Shown here: positions 1 to 9,292 of the stretch, in pieces
Layout: each line of letters opens with the position of its first letter
Numbering within the stretch: position 1 is the stretch's first letter
Source of the DNA: Candidatus Scatomorpha stercoravium
GTDB lineage: Bacteria > Bacillota > Clostridia > Oscillospirales > Oscillospiraceae
Length of the DNA: 9,292 bases
Direction of reading: 5' to 3'
NCBI GenBank assembly: GCA_018716005.1
Contig: DVKN01000251.1
Location: forward strand, 1 to 9,292
Program-made: the position numbers and the translations under genes
Notes under the pieces: model-generated
Told to the model about the DNA's origin: nothing
What the model saw: the letters and a program-made list of their open reading frames with translations, nothing else
Database searches by the model: none

Positions 1-20
1 CGGCGTCCTCGACGCCCCTT
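1..20. repeat. REP-like palindrome, copy A of an intragenic inverted repeat
   Basis: The 20 bases are the exact reverse complement of positions 171-190. Within the copy, GGCGTC (2-7) pairs with GACGCC (11-16) around a three-base loop, so each copy can fold into a hairpin by itself. On the transposase strand this copy is read as Gly-Ala-Ser-Arg-Thr-Pro. The match may extend past the window edge. Confidence 0.75.
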
Positions 21-338
21 CCGTCGGTTCTATGGACAGCAGCAGATGTATGTGATTGGGCATGATGACATAGTTATCGACATATACGCCCTTGTACTGC
101 TCGTTCATCTCTTTTATCTTGTCGTCCACCAGCCTTCCGCACTCGGTAAGCTCCATGCGTATACCGGGGAAAGGGGCGTCGAGGACGCCGCCCCCTACGG
201 TTGGGCAGATATCCGGCCTGTCCACATATATCCTGCCGAGCAGACAGCTCATATACTCGCAGCATATGGTGATGAAGTATGCTCCATTATCCGAGTAGCT
301 GTATCTGCTCAGCCTCTGTTCTTTCCTATTTCCGCCCA

Positions 339-339
<1 letters not shown>
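1..339 (-). CDS. REP-associated tyrosine transposase-like protein (Y1/HUH family), 3' end outside window
   Basis: This is the first 113 residues of a gene that runs off the left edge with an open frame. The N-terminus (RYSYSDNGAYFITICCEY) resembles the start of RAYT proteins, the single-copy relatives of IS200 transposases. Residues 92-100 read IMPNHIHLL, in which His96-Ile-His98 is the metal-binding HUH motif of Y1 nucleases. The catalytic tyrosine normally lies further downstream and is not visible. Members of this family nick single-stranded DNA at palindromic REP sequences, and a REP-like palindrome occurs twice inside this reading frame. The ATG shares one base with the gyrB stop codon (TGATG), so the gene is probably translated by read-on from the gyrB message; no strong Shine-Dalgarno sequence is visible. 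The family call is firm. Whether the protein is active, intact or domesticated cannot be judged from this fragment. Confidence 0.85.
171..190. repeat. REP-like palindrome, copy B of an intragenic inverted repeat
   Basis: This is the exact reverse complement of positions 1-20, with stem GGCGTC (175-180) and GACGCC (184-189) and loop GAG. A G-run before it and a C-run after it could lengthen the stem. On the transposase strand this copy is read as Gly-Val-Leu-Asp-Ala-Pro, between the N-terminal strand and the HUH motif. The sequence 173-190 plus the following C-rich stretch looks like a whole mobile palindrome unit. Confidence 0.75.
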
Positions 340-2270
<1,931 letters not shown>

Positions 2271-2283
2271 TCGTTTACTTCCT

Positions 2284-2538
2284 TTACCTGGATTCCATGC
2301 TCCTGCGCGCTATGGCCGCGCTGGAGAGCTGGGATAGATAGGCCCTTCTTACGCCCCGCTCCTCGCAGAGGATAAAGCTGCGTGGGATGTCCTCCGCGGC
2401 GTTTATCACCTCGCCGCGCTTTTCGGCGAGGGCGAGGGCGCCGCGCGTTATGCGCGACCAGGTGGCGTTATCCATATCGAATACGGCGACCACGTCCGCC
2501 CTGCGGACTACGAAGCCGCCGCCTATATTGAGGTACAT
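2284..2538 (-). CDS. remB: RemA/RemB-like (DUF370) regulatory protein
   Basis: This small protein of 84 aa (MYLNIGGGFVVRRADVVAVFD...) belongs to the DUF370 family. Relatives in Bacillus subtilis are RemA, a DNA-binding activator of biofilm matrix genes, and RemB (YaaB), whose gene lies between recF and gyrB exactly as here. The family features visible are the N-terminal strand with VV.R.D.V.VFD (residues 9-21), a middle helix, and the closing SPLSS-like segment (YLSQLSSAAIARR, 68-80). The ATG sits on the recF stop (TGATG), with GGAAAGG about ten bases upstream inside recF as a possible ribosome binding site. A longer in-frame opening reaches up to 2862 but runs antisense-like, Arg-rich and non-homologous through recF, so I reject that start. 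The name comes from synteny and similarity; what it controls in this organism is unknown. Confidence 0.88.
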   Translation of the reverse strand: MYLNIGGGFVVRRADVVAVFDMDNATWSRITRGALALAEKRGEVINAAEDIPRSFILCEERGVRRAYLSQLSSAAIARRSMESR

Positions 2539-3641
2539 CAGAGCGCCGCCTTTCCGCCGTCTATCGTTATGACGCGCCCGCCGGTGCGCTCGGTGATGCC
2601 GTCGTCCTCGCAGCAGGTTATGAGCGTCTGCCCGCCGCCTATGCGGTTCAATACGAACTCCTGCCGCTTCCCGTCGAGCTCGCTCAATACGTCGTCGAGC
2701 AGGAGCACGGGGTATTCGTCCGTCTCCTGCAGGTGTATCTCGCGCTCGCCGAGCTTTATTGAGAGCGCCGCCGTGCGCTTCTGGCCCTGGGAGGCGAAGG
2801 TGCGCGCGCTGCGGCCGTTTATCTCTATCTCCATGTCGTCGCGGTGCGCGCCGGTGAGGCACTGGCCGCTCTCGAGCTCGGCCTTCCTGTGCCGCTCCTG
2901 GTGCTCGCAGACGGCGTAATATATCTCCTTCTCCGAGGCGAAGGGATTCTCCACCGTGGAGACGGTCTTATAGAAGAGCGCGAGCGAATCCGACCCGCCG
3001 GAGAACTCCCGGTGTATGGGCGCGGCGCTCTTGCCGAGCCTCTCGACGAAGGAGGCGCGGTAGCGTATGAGCTTTGCGGAGAGCCGGCAGAGCCTCTCGG
3101 AGAAGTCGTCGAGGGTGTAGAGCAGCGAGGGCTTCTCATGGTAGTCCCGCAATATCGCGCTCTTCTGCTCGAGTATGCGGTTATACTCCGTCAGCACGGC
3201 GGCGTAGCCGGGGCGGAGCTGGCCTATGGCGTTGTCCATGAGCCGCCGGCGGACGACGGCCCCGTCCCTCACGAGGGAGAGGTCCTCCGGGCAGAAGAGC
3301 ACGGCCGTAATAGTCCCGGCGAGCTCCGAGGCGGTCTTCTTTACGGAGTTCACCGTTATCTGCTTACGCCGGCCGGGCGAGAGGACGATTTTCACCGTCT
3401 GCTCGCGGCCGTGGGCCTCCACGTCGGCGAGAATTTCGGCGGAGGAGTACCCGAAGCCGACTATCTCGCGGTCAAAGCGGCTCCTGAAGCTCCTGCCCGC
3501 GGCCAGCATATATACGGCCTCGAGCAGGTTGGTCTTGCCCTGGGCGTTCCGGCCGCGTATCACGTTTATGCCGGGGGAGAAGTCTATGGTCTCGAAGTCG
3601 TAGTTGCGCCAGCCGTTCAGGGCGATGCGCCGCACTATCAT
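2538..3641 (-). CDS. recF: DNA replication/repair ATPase RecF
   Basis: RecF is an SMC/Rad50-like ATPase that, with RecO and RecR, loads RecA at single-strand gaps and stalled forks. The 367-aa length is typical. Residues 1-12 (MIVRRIALNGWR) match the family start (L..NFRN-like). The Walker A motif is GRNAQGKT (30-37), the ABC-type signature is SQGQKRTAALS (284-294), and the Walker B motif is YPVLLLDDVLSELD (310-323), in the expected order with a central arm between. The ATG overlaps the upstream S4-gene stop as ATGA, and GAGGTGG stands seven bases before it, so the start is secure. Position between the S4 gene and remB is the standard Firmicute arrangement and implies coupled translation. Confidence 0.97.
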   Translation of the reverse strand: MIVRRIALNGWRNYDFETIDFSPGINVIRGRNAQGKTNLLEAVYMLAAGRSFRSRFDREIVGFGYSSAEILADVEAHGREQTVKIVLSPGRRKQITVNSVKKTASELAGTITAVLFCPEDLSLVRDGAVVRRRLMDNAIGQLRPGYAAVLTEYNRILEQKSAILRDYHEKPSLLYTLDDFSERLCRLSAKLIRYRASFVERLGKSAAPIHREFSGGSDSLALFYKTVSTVENPFASEKEIYYAVCEHQERHRKAELESGQCLTGAHRDDMEIEINGRSARTFASQGQKRTAALSIKLGEREIHLQETDEYPVLLLDDVLSELDGKRQEFVLNRIGGGQTLITCCEDDGITERTGGRVITIDGGKAAL

Positions 3642-3850
3642 TCCCCGGCCACCTCGAGCGTCTCGCCGCCGAAGCTGACCGTGTCGCCGGGGCGGAGCTT
3701 TTTCCCGCGCTGGGTGCAGACCTCGCCGTTCACCAGCACCTCGCCGTCCGCGACCATCAGCTTCGCCTCGCCGCCGGTCTCCGCGAGGCCGGAGAGCTTC
3801 AGGAAGGCGTCGAGCTTGATGAACTCGCTGTGAATTTCTATCTTATCCAT
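3638..3850 (-). CDS. yaaA: S4-domain RNA-binding protein, YaaA/RlbA type
   Basis: A 70-aa protein made up of little more than one S4 RNA-binding fold: IKLDAFLKLSGLAETGGEAK followed by DGEVLVNGEVCTQRGKKLRPGD. The family counterpart in B. subtilis lies between dnaN and recF and has been linked to large ribosomal subunit biogenesis. The helix-turn face with K13/L14 to K30 and the basic loop QRGKKLRPGD are the parts expected to touch RNA. Two starts are possible: ATG at 3850, which overlaps the dnaN stop as TGATG like the other junctions here, or GTG at 3853, which would add one Met and overlap as GTGA. GAGG lies 11 or 8 bases upstream respectively. I chose ATG. Its role in this organism is inferred from family and position only. 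Confidence 0.88.
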   Translation of the reverse strand: MDKIEIHSEFIKLDAFLKLSGLAETGGEAKLMVADGEVLVNGEVCTQRGKKLRPGDTVSFGGETLEVAGE

Positions 3851-4956
3851 CACTTCGCGAGCCTCACGGGCAGGACCATGTATATGAAGCCGTCGCTGCC
3901 GTCGGCCGGCAGGATGACGCAGGGCGCGCTGCCGGTGTTGATGCAGACGGTGAGCTCGTCCGCGGGCGCGGCGCGCAGGGCGTCGCGGAGGTAGCGGCCG
4001 TTGAAGCCTATCTCCGTGTCCCCGCCGGAGCCGGTGCAGGTGCAGACGTCCGTCGCCGCGCCGAGGGCGGTGTTGCAGCGGAAGTCTATGCTCCCGTCGC
4101 CGAAGGTCAGGCGTATCGGGCTCTTCACCGTCTCGTCCACGACGAGGCTGACGCGGTCGGTCGCGGAGAGCATCTCGCCGCGCTGCACGCCGAGCTTGTG
4201 CCGGAAGTTCTCGGGTATGGTCTTGCGGTAGTTGAGGAAGTCGCCCTCCAGGAGCCTGGAGAATACGACGGTGTCCCCGAGGGAGAAGCTCACGTGCCTC
4301 TCGCCGAGGTTAATCATGACCTCCTCGTCGCCCTTGGAGCAGAGCCTGGATACGTCCTGGAGGACGGTGCCCGGGACGATGAAGCGCGCGGACTGCGTCT
4401 TTCCCGCGACGTCGGCGCGGCGCAGCGCGAGGCGGTAACCGTCGACGGAGACGACGGTGAGCTTATCGCCCTCGAGCTCGAAGAGGCTGCCCATGTAGAC
4501 GGGGCGGCTCTCGTTCGTGGAGACGGCGAAGATGGTCTCGTCTATAATCTCCGCGAGCTCGGACTGCTTGAGGGAGACGGCGTCGGCGTAGTCCGCGTCG
4601 GGGAGCTCGGTGTAGTTGCTCTCGGGGAGGCTCATGAAGGAGTACTCGCTCATGCCGCACTTTACGGTGGTCTTGCCGCCCTCGGCGACCTCGACCGTAA
4701 CCATGCCGTCGGGGAGCACGCGCATCATCTCGCCGAGGAGCTTTGCGGTCATTATAACGGCGCTGCCGGGCTCGGAGACGTCGGCCTCGAAGCTCTGGTA
4801 TATGCCCTTGCGCAGGTCGTAGCCGGTGACGCGCACGTTGGCCCCCGCCTGGACGAGCAGGCCCTCGAGGGCCGGGATGGAGCTGCGCGCGCTGGCCGCG
4901 CGGGAGGCCGCGTTGACAGCGGCCTGGAGCAGGTGCTTTTCACAGGTGAATTTCAT
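3850..4956 (-). CDS. dnaN: DNA polymerase III beta subunit (sliding clamp)
   Basis: The product is the ring-shaped processivity clamp that tethers DNA polymerase III and other clamp-binding proteins to DNA. The 368-aa length fits three repeated clamp domains of about 120 residues. The start MKFTCEKHLLQAAVNAASRA and the segment ARSSIPALEGLLVQA are typical of domain 1. SLPESNYTELPD in domain 1 and the closing YMVLPVRLAK, equivalent to the conserved MPVRL end that forms part of the protein-binding pocket, are strong family marks. The ATG has a near-perfect Shine-Dalgarno AAGGAGG (4964-4970) seven bases away. It lies 243 bp downstream of dnaA across the putative origin. A separate promoter is possible but not clear; TATACT at 5026-5031 on the minus strand lacks a convincing -35. 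Confidence 0.98.
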   Translation of the reverse strand: MKFTCEKHLLQAAVNAASRAASARSSIPALEGLLVQAGANVRVTGYDLRKGIYQSFEADVSEPGSAVIMTAKLLGEMMRVLPDGMVTVEVAEGGKTTVKCGMSEYSFMSLPESNYTELPDADYADAVSLKQSELAEIIDETIFAVSTNESRPVYMGSLFELEGDKLTVVSVDGYRLALRRADVAGKTQSARFIVPGTVLQDVSRLCSKGDEEVMINLGERHVSFSLGDTVVFSRLLEGDFLNYRKTIPENFRHKLGVQRGEMLSATDRVSLVVDETVKSPIRLTFGDGSIDFRCNTALGAATDVCTCTGSGGDTEIGFNGRYLRDALRAAPADELTVCINTGSAPCVILPADGSDGFIYMVLPVRLAK

Positions 4957-4963
4957 TTGCTGT

Positions 4964-4970
4964 CCTCCTT
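4964..4970 (-). promoter_or_regulatory. dnaN ribosome binding site
   Basis: AAGGAGG on the minus strand with seven bases to the dnaN ATG at 4956. It is the strongest Shine-Dalgarno sequence in the window and fixes the dnaN start. Confidence 0.8.
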
Positions 4971-5015
4971 GCAGGTCGTCTTCCGTCAGTGAAGGAAGAA
5001 AGGATTATTTTTCAG

Positions 5016-5050
5016 TAATAGAAGCAGTATACGGCCGCGAATGTGGAAAA
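5016..5050 (+). other. Candidate origin unwinding element: DnaA-trios, GC cluster, DnaA box
   Basis: Read on the plus strand, TAA TAG AAG CAG (5016-5027) is followed by a GC cluster (CGGCCGCG, 5032-5039) and then a DnaA box in reverse (TGTGGAAAA, 5042-5050). An AT-rich stretch (5001-5012) lies on the far side. This is the order box, GC-rich spacer, DnaA-trios, AT-rich DNA described for the basal unwinding system in B. subtilis, where trios read 3'-GAT-5' away from the box, and it points toward dnaN as in that species. Only two trios fit the strict TAA/TAG pattern, so the call is moderate. Confidence 0.55.
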
Positions 5051-5199
5051 CCGCCTCCGGCCCTTTAAATACGGGGAAAACCCGTGTTGAAAACTCTGTC
5101 GGTTTTTCAACCGAAGCGCACAGGCAAAAAGAGGCAGAAAAATTTTCAACAGCTTTCAACACTCTTCGCCTGTTGAATCAACATTCGTAAGTTGAAAAC

Positions 5200-6513
5200 T
5201 CAGGAGCGGGAGTTGATGTTCGCGGAGATGTCCCTCACGGTGGCGGAGACCTCGGGATCGGTCTTTATCATGTCCTCTATCTTGCGTATGGAGCTGAGCA
5301 CGGTGGAGTGGTTGCGGCCCTCGTACTGGCCGCCTATGTCCACGAGCGAGAGGTTCGTGAGGTTGCGCATGAGGTACATGGAGACCTGCCTCGCCATGGC
5401 CGTGTTCTTGCTGCGGCGCTGGCCCTTGAGGTCCTGCGGCTGGAGCGAATAGTAGCGCGCCGTCTCCTCGATTATCACCTCGGGCGTGGGGATATAGCTG
5501 CCCACGCGGATAACGTCCTTTATGGCCCGCTTGACGCTGGAGATGTTGATGGAGTCGTTCATTATCTCCTTATAGGCCGTGAGGCGCTTCACGACGCCCT
5601 CTATCTGGCGCACGTTGCTAGTGATGTTCTCGGCTATGTACTCCACCACCTCCGTGGGCAGGGAGAGGCCGAGGGCCGCGGACTTGTTGAGGATGATGGC
5701 CGTGCGCGTCTCTATGTCCGGCGGCTGCACGTCGGCCATGAGGCCGCCCTCTATGCGCGTGCGCAGGCGGTCGTCGAGCTGGGCCATGTCCATCGGCGGC
5801 CGGTCGGCGGTCATGACTATCTGGTGCCCGGCCTCGTAGATGCTGTTGAAGGTGTGGAAGGTCTCCTCCTGCGTGCTGCGCTTGCCGGCGATGAACTGTA
5901 TGTCGTCCATGAGCAGCAGGTCCATGTTCCGGTACTTGTTGCGGAACTCCTCGCTGGTGCCGGTCTGGATGGAGTGCACGAGCTCGTTCGTGAAGTCGTC
6001 GCCCTTCAGGTAGGCTATCCTGAAGTCCGGATGGTCGCGGAGTATCTTCTCGCCTATGGCCAGCAGCAGGTGCGTCTTGCCGAGGCCGGAGTTGCCGTAT
6101 ATGAAGAGCGGGTTATAGACCTTCCCGGGGCTGTTCGCGACGGCGATGGAGGCCGCGTGGGCGAACTTGTTCGAGGGGCCGACGACAAAGTTGTCGAAGG
6201 TGTAGCCCTCCATCTCGGGATAGGGCGAGGGCTTCTTGTTCGCGGACTTCTCGTATTCCAGGAGCTCGTCCCCGGCCAGTATATCGAGGTCGAACTCGCA
6301 GGAGAAGAGGTCGTAGAGCACCCCGCGTATTATTTCGCTGAAGCGGCCGGAGATGATGCCGCGCTTAAAGTCGGATGTGGTGTGTATGACGAGCTTGCGG
6401 TCTGTTATATCCACGGCGGTACAGTCGGAAAACCAGGTGTTGTACGCCGTCGGCGTGATGTCCTTGGCGACTACGGCAAGAATCTGCTGCCAAATATCTT
6501 CCAAAGAATCCAT
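5200..6513 (-). CDS. dnaA: Chromosomal replication initiator protein DnaA
   Basis: DnaA binds origin boxes, forms an ATP-dependent filament and opens the duplex. The product is 437 aa, within the usual range. Domain I is about residues 1-80 (MDSLEDIWQQIL...YNTWF), with a short linker to about 102. AAA+ domain III has FVVGPSN (109-115), Walker A GNSGLGKTH (140-148), Walker B LLLMDDIQF (199-207) and DDRLRTRIEGG (247-257) with the arginine finger. DNA-binding domain IV (about 340-437) carries the basic GQRRSKNTAMARQ and the signature IGGQYEGRNHSTV (393-405). In the signature Asn401 and Ser403 replace the usual Asp and Thr of the DHT motif that reads bases in the E. coli crystal structure. I chose ATG 6513, seven bases after GGGAGG. 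A TTG at 6531 is in frame, but using it would put the ribosome binding site inside the gene. Confidence 0.98.
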   Translation of the reverse strand: MDSLEDIWQQILAVVAKDITPTAYNTWFSDCTAVDITDRKLVIHTTSDFKRGIISGRFSEIIRGVLYDLFSCEFDLDILAGDELLEYEKSANKKPSPYPEMEGYTFDNFVVGPSNKFAHAASIAVANSPGKVYNPLFIYGNSGLGKTHLLLAIGEKILRDHPDFRIAYLKGDDFTNELVHSIQTGTSEEFRNKYRNMDLLLMDDIQFIAGKRSTQEETFHTFNSIYEAGHQIVMTADRPPMDMAQLDDRLRTRIEGGLMADVQPPDIETRTAIILNKSAALGLSLPTEVVEYIAENITSNVRQIEGVVKRLTAYKEIMNDSINISSVKRAIKDVIRVGSYIPTPEVIIEETARYYSLQPQDLKGQRRSKNTAMARQVSMYLMRNLTNLSLVDIGGQYEGRNHSTVLSSIRKIEDMIKTDPEVSATVRDISANINSRS

Positions 6514-6520
6514 CGGCTGT

Positions 6521-6526
6521 CCTCCC
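6521..6526 (-). promoter_or_regulatory. dnaA ribosome binding site
   Basis: GGGAGG on the minus strand, with a spacing of seven to eight bases to the ATG at 6513. It supports this start over the in-frame TTG at 6531, and it lies immediately downstream of the T-run of the leader hairpin. Confidence 0.7.
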
Positions 6527-6529
6527 CTC

Positions 6530-6558
6530 AAAGAAAAACGCCCTCAGCGCTGAGGACG
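6530..6558 (-). terminator. Terminator-like hairpin in the dnaA 5' leader
   Basis: On the minus strand CGTCCTCA (6558-6551) pairs with TGAGGGCG (6546-6539) around a GCGC loop, an eight-base stem with one G-T pair. It is followed by TTTTTCTTT (6538-6530). This has the form of an intrinsic terminator but stands between the dnaA promoter and the dnaA ribosome binding site. No other minus-strand gene ends here, because mfd diverges. It may act as an early terminator that holds dnaA expression down, or as a stem that protects the 5' end of the message. On the plus strand there is no T-run after the stem. Confidence 0.6.
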
Positions 6559-6571
6559 AAGCTGCCTATAT

Positions 6572-6600
6572 ATTATACCCTATTTGAGCGGCCTTGTCCA
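6572..6600 (-). promoter_or_regulatory. dnaA promoter (sigma-A type)
   Basis: On the minus strand the -35 hexamer TGGACA (6600-6595) and a perfect -10 TATAAT (6577-6572) are separated by exactly 17 bases. The -35 matches TTGACA at five of six positions. Transcription would start near 6564-6566, giving a leader of roughly 50 bases before the dnaA ATG. The -35 overlaps TTGTCCACT (6594-6602), a two-mismatch DnaA-box relative that could allow self-repression. Confidence 0.7.
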
Positions 6601-6624
6601 CTATAACTTATATTATAATTATAG
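6601..6624. other. AT-rich tract between the divergent dnaA and mfd promoters
   Basis: Twenty-one of 24 bases are A or T in an otherwise GC-rich window. The ends CTATAA and TTATAG are inverted copies. It sits just upstream of the dnaA -35 and could be an UP-like element or a second duplex-unwinding site. I see no clear promoter within it on either strand. Confidence 0.4.
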
Positions 6625-6672
6625 TAGGCAGACGCGGATAAATTGTCTGTTTGTGCCGAGAGCGGCCTGCGA

Positions 6673-6701
6673 TTGATTTCGCGCGCGGATGCTGGTATAA
6701 T
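6673..6701 (+). promoter_or_regulatory. mfd promoter with extended -10
   Basis: TTGATT (6673-6678) and a perfect TATAAT (6696-6701) stand 17 bases apart, with TG one base before the -10 (extended -10). The predicted start of transcription, six to eight bases beyond the -10, falls at about 6707-6709, only two to four bases before the mfd ATG. Confidence 0.65.
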
Positions 6702-6710
6702 CATAGCGCT

Positions 6711-9292
<2,582 letters not shown>

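Larger units (their letters stand above)
4957..5199. other. Putative chromosomal replication origin (oriC) with a DnaA-box cluster
   Basis: This is the non-coding gap between dnaA and dnaN, the place where the B. subtilis unwinding region lies. It contains eight 9-mers close to a DnaA box. On the minus strand: 5042-5050 TTTTCCACA, 5085-5093 TTTTCAACA, 5171-5179 GATTCAACA and 5190-5198 TTTTCAACT. On the plus strand: 5104-5112 TTTTCAACC, 5143-5151 TTTTCAACA, 5153-5161 CTTTCAACA and 5175-5183 GAATCAACA. The pair 5171/5175 forms the near-perfect palindrome TGTTGAATCAACA; the pair 5085/5104 faces each other across ten bases. The last box starts directly after the dnaA stop codon. The region is clearly richer in A and T than the flanking genes. 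The origin call is inference from gene context and box density. Confidence 0.75.

Noticed and set aside
2284..2862. A longer form of the remB-like gene starting inside recF.
   Set aside because: The extra 108 residues are rich in Arg, Ala and Pro and are out of frame with recF; similarity to the DUF370 family begins at the ATG at 2538.
5026..5055. A dnaN promoter with TATACT as its -10.
   Set aside because: No hexamer resembling TTGACA lies 16-18 bases upstream, and the site overlaps the proposed unwinding element.
5061..5085. Hairpin ACGGG-GAAAA-CCCGT as a dnaA terminator.
   Set aside because: The stem is only five base pairs and on the minus strand it is followed by ATTTAAAG, not a T-run.
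5308..6606. A 432-codon plus-strand frame opposite dnaA.
   Set aside because: It covers a certain dnaA gene in antisense, shows no family motif, and has no promoter or ribosome binding site.
6594..6645. DnaA boxes upstream of dnaA (TTGTCCACT at 6594-6602 and TTATCCGCG read on the minus strand at about 6636-6644).
   Set aside because: Each has two mismatches to TTATCCACA and neither matches the TTTTCAACA form found in the other gap; I mention the first only as a possible autoregulatory site.

Overview
The window is a GC-rich chromosomal replication-origin region, most likely from an uncultured or gut-type Clostridia (Firmicutes/Bacillota; Oscillospirales-like is my guess). The guess rests on gene order: dnaA, dnaN, a small S4-domain gene, recF, a remB-like gene and gyrB run in one direction, which is the classic Firmicute origin cluster. 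The proteins themselves are ordinary full-length members of their families. I see no rRNA, tRNA, CRISPR array or complete insertion sequence.

Layout, left to right. Positions 1-339 (minus) hold the 5' part of a REP-associated (Y1/HUH) transposase-like gene that runs off the left edge and carries a 20-bp inverted repeat inside its coding sequence. It begins on the stop codon of gyrB (339-2270, minus). Then come remB (2284-2538), recF (2538-3641), the S4-domain gene (3638-3850) and dnaN (3850-4956), all minus and almost all overlapping by 1-4 bases. A 243-bp gap (4957-5199) separates dnaN from dnaA (5200-6513, minus). A 197-bp divergent promoter region (6514-6710) follows, and then mfd on the plus strand from 6711 to beyond the right edge.

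The gap between dnaA and dnaN looks like the functional core of oriC. It holds about eight DnaA-box-like 9-mers, mostly of the form TTTTCAACA rather than the textbook TTATCCACA. Next to the last box, on the dnaN side, are a short GC cluster and a run of trinucleotides (TAA TAG AAG CAG) in the order and orientation of the unwinding element described in Bacillus subtilis. The DnaA protein encoded alongside has Asn-His-Ser where most DnaA proteins have Asp-His-Thr in the base-reading part of domain IV, so protein and sites may have changed together.

The genes form an initiation, replication and repair set: DnaA opens the origin, DnaN is the sliding clamp, RecF handles gaps at stalled forks, GyrB supplies half of DNA gyrase, and Mfd removes stalled RNA polymerase and recruits excision repair. 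Departures from the usual Firmicute layout are mfd in the place where rpmH/rnpA usually diverge from dnaA, a transposase-like gene where gyrA often follows gyrB, a terminator-like hairpin between the dnaA promoter and its ribosome binding site, an apparently leaderless mfd, strong use of the ATA isoleucine codon despite high GC, and a local GC skew opposite to that expected at an origin. No wholly new multi-gene system is evident; the origin code and the transposase-borne repeats are the most interesting parts.
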